DNA of 64,000 bases from Salisediminibacterium beveridgei (GTDB taxonomy: Bacteria; Bacillota; Bacilli; Bacillales; Salisediminibacteriaceae), in NCBI RefSeq assembly GCF_001721685.1, contig NZ_CP012502.1, positions 1,240,001 to 1,304,000 on the forward strand, given 5' to 3'. Each line of letters begins with the position of its first letter. Position 1 is the first letter of the stretch. Made by a program: the position numbers and the translations under genes. Under the pieces are notes generated by a model. The model was not told the DNA's origin. It saw only the letters and a list, made by a program, of their open reading frames with translations, and did not search any database. Shown here one piece after another: positions 1 through 11,207 of the stretch.

Positions 1-2
1 AT

Positions 3-74
3 ATCGAACTTCGTCTCGTTGTAGGGGTTCATGGCCCTGTTCAGGCGACCTATATCGTGATTGATGACAAATAA
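3..74 (+). CDS. C-terminal end of an unidentified protein (partial)
   Basis: An open frame entering from the left edge encodes the last 23 residues of a protein and stops at 72-74. The residues (IELRLVVGV... to ...YIVIDDK) look like ordinary coding sequence, but I do not recognise the family. It converges on rarA, and the hairpin at 110-156 lies between the two stops. In B. subtilis the gene beside rarA is tcdA (yrvM), but this tail does not resemble the TcdA end that I recall. Confidence 0.45.
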   Translation: MELRLVVGVHGPVQATYIVIDDK

Positions 75-109
75 ACAGTTCGTTCATTTTTGAACGCACC
101 AAGATAAAA

Positions 110-156
110 AACAGACCCTCATTTCTGTGATGTAATCACCTTGATGAGGGTCTGTT
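110..156 (-). terminator. rho-independent terminator of rarA
   Basis: AACAGACCCTCAT (110-122) pairs perfectly with ATGAGGGTCTGTT (144-156). The loop holds a smaller GTGAT/ATCAC hairpin. Read on the minus strand the stem is followed by six T, as expected for termination of rarA. The plus-strand tail is less T-rich. Confidence 0.8.
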
Positions 157-159
157 CTG

Positions 160-1503
160 TCACGGCTTCCTGTTTCGGGCATCATTTTGACGGTCTTTGA
201 AGTAGTCCAGCCGTTTTTGAACGGTTTTTTCATAGCCGTTTGCTGAAGGGGTGAAGAATTGCCTTCCCTTCAGTTGATCCGGTAAATACTGTTGAACGAC
301 ATAGTGGTGTTCATAATGGTGAGGATAAAGATAACCATCCCCATGCCCAAGTTTTGATGCACCCTTATAATGTGCATCGCGAAGGTGAACGGGCACTTCC
401 CCAGGTCTTTCATTCTTGACCGTGTTCAGAGCACTGTCGATGCCGGTGATGACAGCGTTACTTTTCGGAGCCGTAGCCAAATACAGAGCCGCCTCAGCCA
501 ATGGAATCCGTGCTTCGGGCATACCGAGGAATTCCACGGCATCAAATGCTGCCTGAGCGATCAACAGCGCATTCGGATCAGCCAGGCCTACGTCTTCGGC
601 GGCATGTACATAAATGCGCCTTGCAATAAAACGGGGGTCTTCTCCGGCATAGATCATCTTAGCCAGCCAATAGAGAACTGCGTCAGGGTCAGAACCGCGA
701 ATGCTTTTTATAAATGCAGAGATTGTATCGTAATGATTATCGCCGCTTTTATCATAACGGATCATACGCTGCTGGATCGATGCCTCTGCTGTCTCTAAAT
801 CAATGCGGATGACATCGTCTTCATCTGCATCGGTTGTCAGTACAGCCAGTTCAAGGGCATTGAGAGCTGTTCTGGCGTCACCTGATGCGATGTGAATCAA
901 ATGTGCCATGGCGTTTTCAGCGATCTCTACGCTGTATTCACCGAAGCCGCGTTCCTCGTCTTGAAGTGCGTGATCCATCACCGCTCTCATTTCCTGATCA
1001 TCGAGCAGTTCGAGTCTGAACAGCCGTGAACGTGAAATCAAGGCGGGATTGACTTCGAACATCGGGTTTTCGGTTGTGGCTCCGATCAGAATCACCGTTC
1101 CGTCTTCCACGTGCGGTAATAGTGCATCCTGCTGGCCTTTATTAAACCGATGGATCTCGTCGATGAACAGAACGGTTCGTTTATGGTCGTAGTCCAGCCT
1201 GCTTTTTGCCTGACTGACCATGTCACGGATGTCTTTAATACCGGCTGTTACGGCATTTAACTGCTCAAAAACAGCCGCAGTTGTATTGGCAATGACTTTG
1301 GCCAGTGTCGTTTTTCCGGTGCCTGGTGGTCCATGAAAAATCATCGGTGACAGACGGTCTGCTTCGATGGCTCTTCGAAGCAGTGTCCCTTCGCCTATGA
1401 TGTGAGCCTGGCCGAAGATTTCATCCAACGTACGCGGGCGCATTCTTGCAGCCAAGGGGCCTTTCGGTCTATCCTGATCCGGAGTGGAAGAGAAGAGATC
1501 CAT
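160..1503 (-). CDS. rarA: replication-associated recombination protein RarA (MgsA/WRNIP1 family AAA+ ATPase)
   Basis: RarA is a cytosolic AAA+ ATPase related to clamp-loader subunits that acts at stalled replication forks together with SSB. The 447-residue product has Walker A GPPGTGKT at about 58-65, Walker [11 protein letters not shown] at about 111-120, the sensor-1 stretch IGATTENP and the SRSRLF arginine-finger region, followed by the family's C-terminal domain, so it is full length. I chose the ATG at 1503 because AAAGGAG lies just upstream of it; an in-frame ATG at 1536 has no such site. It is divergent from the yczE-cymR operon, as in B. subtilis, and has its own terminator at 110-156. 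Confidence 0.95.
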   Translation of the reverse strand: MDLFSSTPDQDRPKGPLAARMRPRTLDEIFGQAHIIGEGTLLRRAIEADRLSPMIFHGPPGTGKTTLAKVIANTTAAVFEQLNAVTAGIKDIRDMVSQAKSRLDYDHKRTVLFIDEIHRFNKGQQDALLPHVEDGTVILIGATTENPMFEVNPALISRSRLFRLELLDDQEMRAVMDHALQDEERGFGEYSVEIAENAMAHLIHIASGDARTALNALELAVLTTDADEDDVIRIDLETAEASIQQRMIRYDKSGDNHYDTISAFIKSIRGSDPDAVLYWLAKMIYAGEDPRFIARRIYVHAAEDVGLADPNALLIAQAAFDAVEFLGMPEARIPLAEAALYLATAPKSNAVITGIDSALNTVKNERPGEVPVHLRDAHYKGASKLGHGDGYLYPHHYEHHYVVQQYLPDQLKGRQFFTPSANGYEKTVQKRLDYFKDRQNDARNRKP

Positions 1504-1618
1504 ATGATCTGCTCCTTTCATAAATAAATGCGTCATTTTCAGTCTGTATCCATTGCATTTTCCCCCAGCGCAGGCTAAAATGCAAGAAGTTTGGCGAATT
1601 TAAGCTTTGGTTGATTTG

Positions 1619-1627
1619 TGCTATAAT
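1619..1627 (+). promoter_or_regulatory. extended -10 promoter of the yczE-cymR operon
   Basis: TGCTATAAT is a perfect extended -10 element (TGnTATAAT) 37 bases before the first start codon. The hexamer 17 bases upstream (TTTAAG) is only a weak -35 match, which fits an extended -10 promoter. Confidence 0.55.
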
Positions 1628-1663
1628 GTGATAAGCAATTGTAAATAGAGAGCTGGTGACACG

Positions 1664-2287
1664 ATGTGGTTTCGATGGACCGTTTTTACGGTTGGATTAA
1701 TGGTCATGAGTCTGGGTATAGCCCTCATGATCCGGGCTGAGTTAGGGAGTGCACCATGGGATGTGCTGCATGTAGGGCTGTTTTTGAACTTCGGATTAAC
1801 TGTCGGTACATGGACGATCCTGATGGGATTTCTTTTGTTGCTTTTGTCTGCACTGATTACAAAACAACTCCCTAAATTGGGGGCTTATGCGAATATGCTG
1901 GTCGTCGGGTTGTTTGTGGATATGTTTCTCTTTTTAATCCCGGCCCCGGAACTTTTGGTGTTTCAACTGCTGTTTTTATTTTTTGGTATCGGAATCATGG
2001 GATTTGGCATTGGTATATATATATCACCCCAAATGGGAGCAGGACCAAGAGACAGTGTGATGCTGGCCATTGCCGAGCGGACGCCTTTATCGGTTGCCAG
2101 AGTACGTCTTTATATGGAAGGAAGCGTACTGATCATCGGCTGGCTCATTGGCGGTCCTGTATTTATCGGGACGATCATTTTCAGTTTGGCGATCGGACAC
2201 ATCACTGCATGGTCATTGACGATCTGCAGAAACTGGATGAACCATCGAATGGAAGAAAGAGGGATGCACATTGAAAATATCAACTAA
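1664..2287 (+). CDS. YczE/YitT-type integral membrane protein
   Basis: A 207-residue hydrophobic protein with about five membrane-spanning stretches. It carries the family hallmarks 'AELGSAPWDVLHVGL' near residue 25 and 'PQMGAGPRDSVMLAI' near residue 125, two related half-motifs suggesting an internal duplication. These are typical of the YczE group, whose transport or assembly role is not firmly known. The start ATG follows GGTGA. The last 17 bases overlap the beginning of cymR, so the two are probably translationally coupled. Substrate is unknown; a sulfur-related role is only suggested by the company of cymR and yrvO. Confidence 0.8.
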   Translation: MWFRWTVFTVGLMVMSLGIALMIRAELGSAPWDVLHVGLFLNFGLTVGTWTILMGFLLLLLSALITKQLPKLGAYANMLVVGLFVDMFLFLIPAPELLVFQLLFLFFGIGIMGFGIGIYISPQMGAGPRDSVMLAIAERTPLSVARVRLYMEGSVLIIGWLIGGPVFIGTIIFSLAIGHITAWSLTICRNWMNHRMEERGMHIENIN

Positions 2288-2690
2288 GGGACGCTACGGT
2301 TTGACGATTATGATGGCACTTGCAAGGAAACACGGGGAAGGACCGACATCGTTGAAGTCCATTGCCCAGGAACATAATTTGTCGGAGCATTACCTGGAGC
2401 AACTGATTGCGCCTCTTCGAAACGCGTCACTGGTAAAGAGTGTTCGGGGCGCTTACGGAGGTTATATGCTGGCTAAAGAACCCGGGGAGATCACAGCCGG
2501 GGATGTCATTCGTGTATTGGAAGGACCGATCACACCTGTTGAAATCATAGACGATGAAGAACCTGCAAAACGTGATCTCTGGATCAAGATTCGCGATGCC
2601 GTCAAAGAAGTGCTTGATTCTACGACCATAGATGATTTGGCGAATTATGAAGGGGAAGAAAACCAGGAATATTATATGTTCTATATCTAG
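2271..2690 (+). CDS. cymR: cysteine metabolism repressor CymR (Rrf2 family)
   Basis: CymR is the Rrf2-type winged-helix repressor of cysteine uptake and synthesis genes in Bacillus; in B. subtilis it works with cysteine synthase CysK. The 139-residue product begins MKISTKGRYGLTIMMALA and has the recognition region 'LSEHYLEQLIAPLRNASLV' and wing 'SVRGAYGGYMLAKEP' at about 38-70. It lacks the three Cys of IscR-type [2Fe-2S] members, as CymR does. The start is a TTG, placed by AAAGAGGG upstream and by the conserved N-terminus, inside the end of the preceding gene. It lies directly before the cysteine desulfurase and mnmA. Confidence 0.93.
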   Translation: MKISTKGRYGLTIMMALARKHGEGPTSLKSIAQEHNLSEHYLEQLIAPLRNASLVKSVRGAYGGYMLAKEPGEITAGDVIRVLEGPITPVEIIDDEEPAKRDLWIKIRDAVKEVLDSTTIDDLANYEGEENQEYYMFYI

Positions 2691-2734
2691 ACAGAGACGT
2701 CATAGCAGTGGCGGACGAACAGGAGTCGATTCAT

Positions 2735-3883
2735 ATGAAATCACCGATCTATTTGGATCATGCGGCAACATCTCCAACTCATCCGGATGTGGTGGACGCG
2801 ATGATGCCGTATTTTTATGAGCAGTTTGGGAACCCATCGAGTATTCACCAGGCCGGCAGGAAAGCAAGAAAAGCTTTGGATGATGCCCGTGAACAACTGG
2901 CCGGTCTTTTTGGTGCGAGGTACGACGAAGTGGTTTTTACAAGTGGAGGTACAGAAGCAGATAACCTGGCGATATTCGGGACTGCAAGGCAGCTTCAAGG
3001 TGAAGGAAATCACGTGATCACAACTGTGACGGAGCACCATGCTGTGCTGCATGCGTTTGAGGCGTTGGAACCTGTCGGATTCGATGTCACGTATCTGGAC
3101 GTGGATGATAAAGGCCTGATTGATCTGGGTGAGCTGAAATCTGCCATTCAGGAGGACACGATTCTCGTGTCTATTATGTACGGGAATAATGAAACGGGTG
3201 CGATTCAACCGATTCATGAGATTGGCACTCTTCTTGGGGAACGTGGGATCCGTTTTCATACAGATGCCGTGCAGGCAGCTGGTCTTCAACCCATTGCCTT
3301 TTCCGAATTGCCGGTCGATTTGATGACAATTTCTGCCCATAAAATGAACGGACCGAAAGGAATTGGCGCGTTGTTCGTGAAAAAAGGGGTTGTGCTTGAC
3401 GCGCAGTTGACTGGCGGAGAACAGGAGAAGAAGCGGCGTGCAGGAACAGAAAATGTACCAGGTGCCGTCGGCTTTTCGTACGCTGCCGATCTGGCAGTTA
3501 CAACGAGGGCTGAGCGCAGTCAAACTTACGATGCCTGCCGATTTGTGATGCTTGATATTTTTTATAAGCAAGGAATGGATATCCATGTGAATTCAAGGGC
3601 TCAGGATACGCTGCCGCATATTTTGAATGTGAGTTTCAAAGACGTGAATGTTGAAACGCTGTTGATGAATCTTGATATGGAAGGAGTCCAGGTCTCCAGC
3701 GGTTCCGCCTGTACCGCGGGTTCTGTGGATCCGTCCCATGTACTCAGTGCGATGTTTGACGATGAAGCGATCGCGAATTCTGCCATCCGCATCAGTTTTG
3801 GTCTCGGGAATACGAAAGAAGAAGCAGCGACAGCTGCAGAACGAATCTGTCAGGTCGTCAATCGTCTGAAGGCGAATACCTGA
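2735..3883 (+). CDS. yrvO: cysteine desulfurase (YrvO-type, NifS/IscS class)
   Basis: A PLP enzyme that takes sulfur from L-cysteine as an enzyme-bound persulfide; in B. subtilis YrvO hands it to MnmA for tRNA 2-thiouridine. The 382-residue protein has the N-terminal 'YLDHAATSP', the PLP lysine in SAHKMNGPKG (about K203) and the mobile-loop catalytic cysteine in SSGSACTAGS (about C326). I prefer ATG 2735 with AGGAG upstream; a GTG at 2708 would add nine non-conserved residues. The next gene, mnmA, follows after 18 bases, which supports the tRNA-thiolation partnership. Confidence 0.94.
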   Translation: MKSPIYLDHAATSPTHPDVVDAMMPYFYEQFGNPSSIHQAGRKARKALDDAREQLAGLFGARYDEVVFTSGGTEADNLAIFGTARQLQGEGNHVITTVTEHHAVLHAFEALEPVGFDVTYLDVDDKGLIDLGELKSAIQEDTILVSIMYGNNETGAIQPIHEIGTLLGERGIRFHTDAVQAAGLQPIAFSELPVDLMTISAHKMNGPKGIGALFVKKGVVLDAQLTGGEQEKKRRAGTENVPGAVGFSYAADLAVTTRAERSQTYDACRFVMLDIFYKQGMDIHVNSRAQDTLPHILNVSFKDVNVETLLMNLDMEGVQVSSGSACTAGSVDPSHVLSAMFDDEAIANSAIRISFGLGNTKEEAATAAERICQVVNRLKANT

Positions 3884-5011
<1,128 letters not shown>

Positions 5012-5017
5012 GGATAT

Positions 5018-5710
5018 ATGACAGCGGAAGATAAGAATCAACAAGCGGTGAAAGCCATGCAGGACGGGGAACTCGAGAATGCAGCAAAACTGCTGAATGA
5101 AAGCATTGAAGAAAACCCTGAGGATCCAGTGGGGTATATTAACTTTGGGAACCTGCTGTCTGCAGTGGGCGAAAATGAAAAGGCAATCGTCTTTTTTGAA
5201 CGGGCCCTGGGCCTTGATCAGTCTCAGGCGACGGCCGCCTACGGGAAAGGGAATGCCCTGTATAATCTTGAACGATTCAAGGAAGCGCAGGACACCTATC
5301 AGGAAGCCGTGAAGCTCGGACTTCATCAGAGTGACGTCTACTATATGCTTGGCATGAGCTGTTTTCAACAGGAAGCGTTCCTTCAGGCAGTTCCTCAATT
5401 TAAAACTGCCGTGGAATTAAATGACCAGGATACGGAAGCATGGTTTCATTACGGTCTTTGTCTTGCTCAGACCGAACATGTGAGTGAAGCCATCGATGCG
5501 TTTCATCAGCTGAACAAGCTCGATGACGCCCATGCGGACAGCTGGTTTAATCTTGGGGTGGGCTATGCTTATCAGGGAGAACCCGACAAAGCACTGGAAG
5601 CCTTCAATCGCTCGTTGGAGATTCAGCCTGACCATGCGCTGAGTGCAAACGGGAAAAAACAGATGGAACAAGCGATGGAGGATGCACTCAATCAAGAGAA
5701 TCCTGAATAG
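5018..5710 (+). CDS. yrrB: tetratricopeptide repeat protein (YrrB-like)
   Basis: A 230-residue soluble protein made almost entirely of about six TPR units, each with the usual 34-residue spacing (for example 'YINFGNLLSAVGENEKAIVFF', then 'AWFHYGLCLAQ' and 'WFNLGVGYAYQGEPDKALEAF' near the end). TPR arrays bind other proteins; the B. subtilis YrrB structure is known, but its partner is not settled. ATG 5018 follows GAGGATAT just after the mnmA stop, so it belongs to the cymR-yrvO-mnmA operon. The C-terminus is acidic and probably disordered. Confidence 0.85.
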   Translation: MTAEDKNQQAVKAMQDGELENAAKLLNESIEENPEDPVGYINFGNLLSAVGENEKAIVFFERALGLDQSQATAAYGKGNALYNLERFKEAQDTYQEAVKLGLHQSDVYYMLGMSCFQQEAFLQAVPQFKTAVELNDQDTEAWFHYGLCLAQTEHVSEAIDAFHQLNKLDDAHADSWFNLGVGYAYQGEPDKALEAFNRSLEIQPDHALSANGKKQMEQAMEDALNQENPE

Positions 5711-5757
5711 CTGAAGACTCAAATACAGACGAATGTCTATGAATCGGGGAATCACGG

Positions 5758-8046
5758 ATGGTCGATGAAACCAATCTCGAACAGGAATTCATTCAAGGAG
5801 AACTGATCCAGCAGATTTTTCATGCGCCGGACTCTCTTTATACAGTGGCCAAATTCAAAGTCAAGAAATCCAGTGAGACGATTGAAGAGAGAGACTTGAC
5901 GGTTGTCGGGATGATGAAACCGCCTGAGAACGATATGACATACCGTTTTGAAGGCCGGATGACCGAACATCCGGTCTATGGACCGCAGTTCAAATTCGAC
6001 AGATACGAAACGGTTCTTCCGGAAACAAAAGAAGGGATCATTTTGTATCTGTCGAGCGAACGTTTTGAAGGAATCGGGCGTAAAACAGCGGAATCCATTG
6101 TGAAAGTCCTTGGTGAAACTGCGATTTCCAAAATCCTTGAGAATAAAAAAGTGCTCGATGATGTGCCTGGGATGAATCAGAAAAAAGCTGCGATTCTCGT
6201 GGATCAACTTCGCGAAGATCAGGGGATTGAGGTCATACTCACCAAACTCTATGAGTACGGATTCGGTGTGAAAATGGCATTGAAAGTGTACCAGACCTAC
6301 CAGGAGGCTGCCGTTGAAAAGATGGAGAAAAATCCGTATGAACTCGTGGAAGATGTAGAGGGAATCGGATTTCAAAAGGCAGATCAGATCGGGCGCAAAC
6401 AAGGCTTAACTGCCAATCATCCGGACCGTTTAAAAGCAGGGATTCTCTTCACACTTCAGGAAGAGACTTTTTCAAACGGCCATACCTATATCGAAGATCA
6501 GGAATTAATACGTTTGGCTGATCAATTGCTTTCTCAGGGTGTGAGTGAGGCGATTGACGTTGATCTGCTTGCCCGCCAGCTTTTGGAGCTCGAAGAAGAA
6601 GATAAGTTACGTCAAGAAGACGGACGTTTTTTTATGCCGTCCTTGTATCATGCTGAGCGCGGGATCGTCACCCACCTCGATCGACTGATTAACCGGATGG
6701 ATGAAGTCGATACATTTCCGGAAGCGGAAATCTATAAAGCGTTAGGCGAAGTGGAAGAAGAACTCGGCATCACGTATGCAGATTCTCAGCGTGAAGCTGT
6801 GATTCAAGGGCTGCATTCACCGGTGATGATTTTAACAGGCGGACCCGGAACGGGGAAGACCACCGTGATCAAGGGGATTGTCAACGTCTATGGAAAGCTG
6901 AAAGGACAATCCGTAATACCGGAGGAGTACGGCAAAAATGATGCACCGTTCCCGATTGTGATGGCGGCACCAACTGGCCGTGCTGCGAAACGAATGACTG
7001 AATCGACACAGCTTCCGGCTTCAACCATTCATCGACTCCTTGGTTACAAAGGCGAGAAGGAAGGGTACTTTGAAAAAGATGATGAGGATCCGATCGACGG
7101 GGAAGTACTGATCATTGATGAAGTGTCGATGGTGGATACCTGGCTCATGAATCAGCTGCTAAAAGCAACACCAACCTGGATGCAGGTGATTTTCGTCGGG
7201 GATGAAGATCAACTGCCGAGTGTCGGGCCAGGGCAGGTCCTCGAGGATATGCTTGCCTCTGGTGCTGTATCAAGTGTGAAACTGGTGGAAATTTTTCGAC
7301 AGGCGGAAGGATCCAAGATCATTGAATTTTCTCATCAGATTAAACAGGAACAGCTTCCCCAAGGTGGAATAGACAAAGAAAACAAAGACCTCCGCTTCTT
7401 CCCTTGCCAGGTATCCGGTGTTCAAGATACTGTGAAGCAGGTGTGCCTGGGTGCGATCAAGAAAGGATTTCGGGCGAGTGATATTCAGGTTCTTGCCCCG
7501 ATGTATAAAGGGGATGCAGGTGTCAATCTGTTGAATGACATGCTTCAGGAACTTTTTAATCCTCCGTCTGAAAAGGTGAAGGAAGTCCGTTTCGGGGATG
7601 CCGTGTACCGTGTTGGGGATATGGTCCTGCAACTGATCAATGATCCTGAGAACAATGTGTTCAACGGGGACAGAGGTGAAATTGTCGCGATCATGACGGA
7701 GAAAGAAACAGCCGATAAAATGATGCGCATCACCATTTCGTTTAACGGTGAAGAAGTGGACTACCTCAGAAATGAGTTGAACGCCATTACGCTGGCTTAT
7801 TGCTGTTCCATACATAAATCACAGGGGAGTGAGTTTCCCATCGTCGTGATGCCGGTTGTCAGAAGCTACTGGCGGATGCTGCGGAAAAAATTAATTTATA
7901 CCGGGGTCACCCGCGCATCCGCGTATCTGATTTTGTGCGGTGAATGGTCGGCGCTTGAGAAAGCAGTCGTGACCGGTGAAGAATCACCGAGGCGCACGAC
8001 CTTGAAAGAGCGACTTCAAAAATCGGTTTCTAAAAACCGCTCCTGA
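5758..8046 (+). CDS. recD2: ATP-dependent 5'-3' DNA helicase RecD2
   Basis: RecD2 is a superfamily 1B helicase found in bacteria without RecBCD, implicated in fork restart and mismatch or damage repair. The 762-residue protein has the N-terminal OB-like and helix-hairpin-helix region that separates RecD2 from RecD ('FEGIGRKTAESIVKVLGE', 'VPGMNQKKAAIL'). The helicase core follows: Walker A GGPGTGKTT (K367), Walker B IIDEVSMVD (about 452-460), motif III 'FVGDEDQLPSVGPGQVL', motif V/VI 'SIHKSQGSEFP' and 'YTGVTRASAYL'. GGGGA precedes ATG 5758. The neighbours are those of the B. subtilis locus, without the glnQHMP insertion found there before alaS. Confidence 0.95.
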   Translation: MVDETNLEQEFIQGELIQQIFHAPDSLYTVAKFKVKKSSETIEERDLTVVGMMKPPENDMTYRFEGRMTEHPVYGPQFKFDRYETVLPETKEGIILYLSSERFEGIGRKTAESIVKVLGETAISKILENKKVLDDVPGMNQKKAAILVDQLREDQGIEVILTKLYEYGFGVKMALKVYQTYQEAAVEKMEKNPYELVEDVEGIGFQKADQIGRKQGLTANHPDRLKAGILFTLQEETFSNGHTYIEDQELIRLADQLLSQGVSEAIDVDLLARQLLELEEEDKLRQEDGRFFMPSLYHAERGIVTHLDRLINRMDEVDTFPEAEIYKALGEVEEELGITYADSQREAVIQGLHSPVMILTGGPGTGKTTVIKGIVNVYGKLKGQSVIPEEYGKNDAPFPIVMAAPTGRAAKRMTESTQLPASTIHRLLGYKGEKEGYFEKDDEDPIDGEVLIIDEVSMVDTWLMNQLLKATPTWMQVIFVGDEDQLPSVGPGQVLEDMLASGAVSSVKLVEIFRQAEGSKIIEFSHQIKQEQLPQGGIDKENKDLRFFPCQVSGVQDTVKQVCLGAIKKGFRASDIQVLAPMYKGDAGVNLLNDMLQELFNPPSEKVKEVRFGDAVYRVGDMVLQLINDPENNVFNGDRGEIVAIMTEKETADKMMRITISFNGEEVDYLRNELNAITLAYCCSIHKSQGSEFPIVVMPVVRSYWRMLRKKLIYTGVTRASAYLILCGEWSALEKAVVTGEESPRRTTLKERLQKSVSKNRS

Positions 8047-8053
8047 TCAAACG

Positions 8054-8083
8054 TTGACAAACAAGAAGCTGTTTCACTATAAT
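8054..8083 (+). promoter_or_regulatory. sigma-A-type promoter of the alaS leader
   Basis: TTGACA (8054-8059) and TATAAT (8078-8083) are perfect consensus hexamers separated by 18 bases, right after recD2 ends and before the T-box leader. Confidence 0.85.
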
Positions 8084-8097
8084 AAGCTCAGATAAGA

Positions 8098-8334
8098 AAT
8101 TGAAAAAATCGATGACGGAGACGGTTTATGACCGCGTCCTGCAGAGAGGTTCTTCCACGGCTGAAAGGAGAACCGGATTCAGGGTCAAAAACATGCTACT
8201 CCAGAGAGCAAGCGAAAACTTGCCGGCAAGCAACCGTTACCTGCTTGGAAGAGATCTGTGCAGTTTTTGTATGGATAACCTGGGTGGTACCGCGAGTGAA
8301 TTCGTCCCTGTCAGTTAATGACAGGGGCTTTTTT
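8098..8334 (+). ncRNA. T-box riboswitch leader of alaS
   Basis: The leader carries the stem I landmark 'AGAGAGG...CGGCTGAAAGGAGAACC' (about 8143-8175), the invariant T-box TGGGTGGTACCGCG (8281-8294) and a terminator (stem 8306-8313/8319-8326 with a T run to 8334). In the known mechanism uncharged tRNA pairs its anticodon with a specifier and its NCCA end with the T-box, giving antitermination. The downstream gene calls for an alanine specifier; GCT at 8195-8197 is a candidate, but I cannot prove its loop position by eye. It covers most of the gene-free stretch between recD2 and alaS. Confidence 0.93.
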
Positions 8335-8335
8335 A

Positions 8336-8406
8336 TACTTATCAGGAAGTATAAGTATAATAAGGATTTTCCTGCCTGCCCGTAGGCGAGCCGGTATTTT
8401 CTTTAT
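8336..8406 (+). repeat. dispersed intergenic repeat, copy 1 (in alaS leader)
   Basis: GGAAGTATAAGTATAATAAG is followed by a short hairpin (GCCTGCCCGTAGGC core) and a TTTTCTTTA tail, matching the layout of the copies at 20.8, 27.4, 45.6, 48.7 and 60.5 kb. It sits between the T-box terminator and the alaS ribosome site, so it would be transcribed only on read-through. Confidence 0.55.
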
Positions 8407-8452
8407 TTTTTTGGAATTGTAAAATATATTATAACCAGGAGGCATCAGCAGT

Positions 8453-11086
8453 ATGAAACGATTAACATCTGCACAAGTAAGGCAAATGTATCTGGACTTT
8501 TTTAAGGAAAAAGGACATGCAGTCGAACCAAGCGCCCCTCTCGTTCCGCATGAAGATCCATCTCTTTTATGGATCAACAGTGGTGTGGCGACACTGAAGA
8601 AATATTTTGACGGTCGGGTCATCCCTGAGAATCCACGAATCGTCAATGCGCAAAAATCCATTCGCACAAATGACATTGAGAATGTTGGTAAAACAGCACG
8701 GCATCATACATTTTTTGAAATGCTCGGGAATTTTTCGATCGGTGACTACTTTAAGCAAGAAGCGATTCTCTGGGCGTGGGAATTCCTCACAGATGAGCGG
8801 TGGATCGGATTTGACCCTGAAAAACTAGCGGTCACCATTTATCCAGAGGACGATGAAGCGTTCAACATCTGGCACAAAGAAGTCGGCCTGCCGCAAGAAC
8901 GCATCATCCGCCTTGAAGAGAACTTCTGGGATATCGGAGAAGGGCCGTGTGGGCCCAACACGGAAATCTTCTATGATCGTGGGCCATCTTATGGCGATGA
9001 TCCTGATGATCCGGAAATGTTTCCAGGCGGCGAGAATGAGCGGCATTTAGAAATCTGGAATCTTGTATTCAGTCAGTTTAACCATAACCCTGACGGCAGC
9101 TACACGCCGCTTCCAAAGAAGAACATTGATACGGGGATGGGTCTTGAGCGGATCGTATCAGTCATTCAGGATGCGCCGACGAACTTTGATACAGACCTGT
9201 TTGTTCCAATAATAGAGAAGACCGAAGCTATTTCAGGCATTGCCTATGGGAAGGATTCAAAGCTTGATACAGCGTTCAAAGTTGTGGCTGACCATATCCG
9301 AACGGTGACCTTTGCCGTATCAGATGGTGCTCTTCCTTCCAATGAGGGACGGGGTTACGTGCTCCGGCGCCTCTTAAGACGAGCGGTTCGTTACGCTAAA
9401 CAGCTGGGTATCAGCGAAGCGTTTATGTATCAGCTGGTACCGGTTGTAGGAGATGTCATGCATGCCTTCTATCCGGAGGTCAAGGAGAAGCGTGAGTTCA
9501 TTCAGAAAGTTATTAAAACCGAGGAGGAGCGTTTTCATGAGACGCTCCAGGATGGCATGAACATGATTACGAACCTCATTGAAAAAGCAAAGGAAAAAGG
9601 TGAACAGGTGATTCCGGGAGAAGCGGTATTTAAGTTGTATGATACGTTCGGTTTTCCTGTTGACCTGACGGAAGAATATGTGGAAGAAGCCGGACTTACG
9701 GTTGATAAAGATGGATTTGATACGGAAATGGCTGCACAACGGCAAAGAGCAAGATCCGCAAGACAAGAGTCCGGTTCCATGCAATTGCAGGATGATGTAC
9801 TTGGGCGCATAGAAGATCCGAGCACCTTTACGGGTTATGATACGTTGACAGACGAAGGCGTGGTCACAGCAATTGTCAAAGACGGTGAAAAAATTGACTT
9901 TGCAGCTGCCGGCAGCGAGATCCAGTTTTTGCTGACACAGACCCCCTTCTACGCAGAAAGCGGTGGTCAGCTGGCAGACGAGGGAATGGTTCATGCAGAG
10001 GGTGTAACGGTCCATATTAAAGATGTGAAAAAAGCACCAAACGGACAGCATCTTCATATCGGTGAAGTGACAGAAGGCACGTTGAAGGTGGGCGCCGAAG
10101 TGACTGCTGCTGTCCACGAGCGCACGCGAAAAGGGATCATTAAGAATCATACTGCAACACATCTGTTGCACCGGGCGCTTAAAGATGTTTTAGGTGAACA
10201 TGTGAATCAGGCTGGTTCCTATGTCGGTGAAGAACGTCTTCGTTTTGACTTCTCCCACTTCGGTCAAATGACGGAAGAAGAGATCGAACAAGTGGAGGAG
10301 ATCGTGAACAATAAAGTCTGGGCATCGATCCCGGTTGAAACGATGAATACATCGATTGACCGTGCAAAAGAGATGGGTGCGATGGCGTTATTTGGTGAAA
10401 AATACGGCAAAGAAGTCAGAGTCGTGCAGGTGGGTGACTACAGTCTGGAATTATGCGGGGGCTGTCACGTAGACAATACCGCAGAGATTGGTCTCTTCAA
10501 ACTCGTTTCCGAGGCGGGAATCGGGGCAGGAATACGCCGCGTTGAAGCCGTAACTGGTAAAGGTGCCTATGAATATATGAATAGTCAGCTTGAGATCCTC
10601 AAGAAAACGGCGTCGAGTTTGAAATCAAATATCGCTGAAGTGCCCAATCGGGTGACACAGCTGCAAAAACAATTGAAAGACAAGGACAAGGAAATGGCTT
10701 CTTTATCCGCAAAACTGAGTAATCTGGAAGCCGGATCGGTACTGGATGATGTAAAAGAGGTCAACGGCGTTGCGGTCCTGTTTAAACAGGTGGAAGCAAA
10801 GGATATGTCTGCCTTGAGACAAACTGTTGATTCGTTGAAAGAGAAAATTCCTTCTGGTATTGTGGTCATTGGTGCTGTAACCGGTGAGAAAGTCAGTATC
10901 GTGGCCAGCGTTTCCAAAGACCTTGTCAAAGAAGGCTATCATGCCGGCAATATCGTAAAAGAAGTGGCCATGGCATGTGGCGGCAGTGGCGGTGGACGTC
11001 CGGACATGGCTCAGGCAGGCGGTAAGGATCCATCGGCGTTACCACAAGCATTGGAAAAGGTGCCCGAATTAATAAAAAACATGTGA
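8453..11086 (+). CDS. alaS: alanine--tRNA ligase
   Basis: Class II synthetase that charges tRNA-Ala, 877 residues, the usual bacterial length. In order: the aminoacylation core (N-terminal '[20 protein letters not shown]', '[19 protein letters not shown]' as motif 2, '[20 protein letters not shown]' as motif 3); the editing domain with zinc ligands in HTATH (H566, H570) and CGGCH (C668, H672); and a DHHA1 C-terminal domain ending '[15 protein letters not shown]'. AGGAGG precedes ATG 8453. Expression is set by the T-box leader upstream. An added dispersed repeat lies in the leader (8336-8406). Confidence 0.97.
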   Translation: MKRLTSAQVRQMYLDFFKEKGHAVEPSAPLVPHEDPSLLWINSGVATLKKYFDGRVIPENPRIVNAQKSIRTNDIENVGKTARHHTFFEMLGNFSIGDYFKQEAILWAWEFLTDERWIGFDPEKLAVTIYPEDDEAFNIWHKEVGLPQERIIRLEENFWDIGEGPCGPNTEIFYDRGPSYGDDPDDPEMFPGGENERHLEIWNLVFSQFNHNPDGSYTPLPKKNIDTGMGLERIVSVIQDAPTNFDTDLFVPIIEKTEAISGIAYGKDSKLDTAFKVVADHIRTVTFAVSDGALPSNEGRGYVLRRLLRRAVRYAKQLGISEAFMYQLVPVVGDVMHAFYPEVKEKREFIQKVIKTEEERFHETLQDGMNMITNLIEKAKEKGEQVIPGEAVFKLYDTFGFPVDLTEEYVEEAGLTVDKDGFDTEMAAQRQRARSARQESGSMQLQDDVLGRIEDPSTFTGYDTLTDEGVVTAIVKDGEKIDFAAAGSEIQFLLTQTPFYAESGGQLADEGMVHAEGVTVHIKDVKKAPNGQHLHIGEVTEGTLKVGAEVTAAVHERTRKGIIKNHTATHLLHRALKDVLGEHVNQAGSYVGEERLRFDFSHFGQMTEEEIEQVEEIVNNKVWASIPVETMNTSIDRAKEMGAMALFGEKYGKEVRVVQVGDYSLELCGGCHVDNTAEIGLFKLVSEAGIGAGIRRVEAVTGKGAYEYMNSQLEILKKTASSLKSNIAEVPNRVTQLQKQLKDKDKEMASLSAKLSNLEAGSVLDDVKEVNGVAVLFKQVEAKDMSALRQTVDSLKEKIPSGIVVIGAVTGEKVSIVASVSKDLVKEGYHAGNIVKEVAMACGGSGGGRPDMAQAGGKDPSALPQALEKVPELIKNM

Positions 11087-11207
11087 TTTGAATCAATTTG
11101 ATGTACAATGAAAACAGAATCCCGTACACTGATTGCAGTGTATTCATTGCAGTTTACAGGGTTCAGGAAGCGGGACATGGAAAGAACGATAGAGAGGTGG
11201 TTGTGTT

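Noticed and set aside
2741..3586. Long open frame on the minus strand opposite the cysteine desulfurase gene
   Set aside because: It mirrors codon structure of a well-supported gene, has no homology that I recognise and no ribosome site. The same holds for long antisense frames at 4451-5398, 9374-10171 and 40772-41386.
8098..8385. Small proteins encoded in the alaS leader
   Set aside because: The open frames cross the T-box and terminator structures and lack ribosome sites; the region is RNA regulatory sequence.
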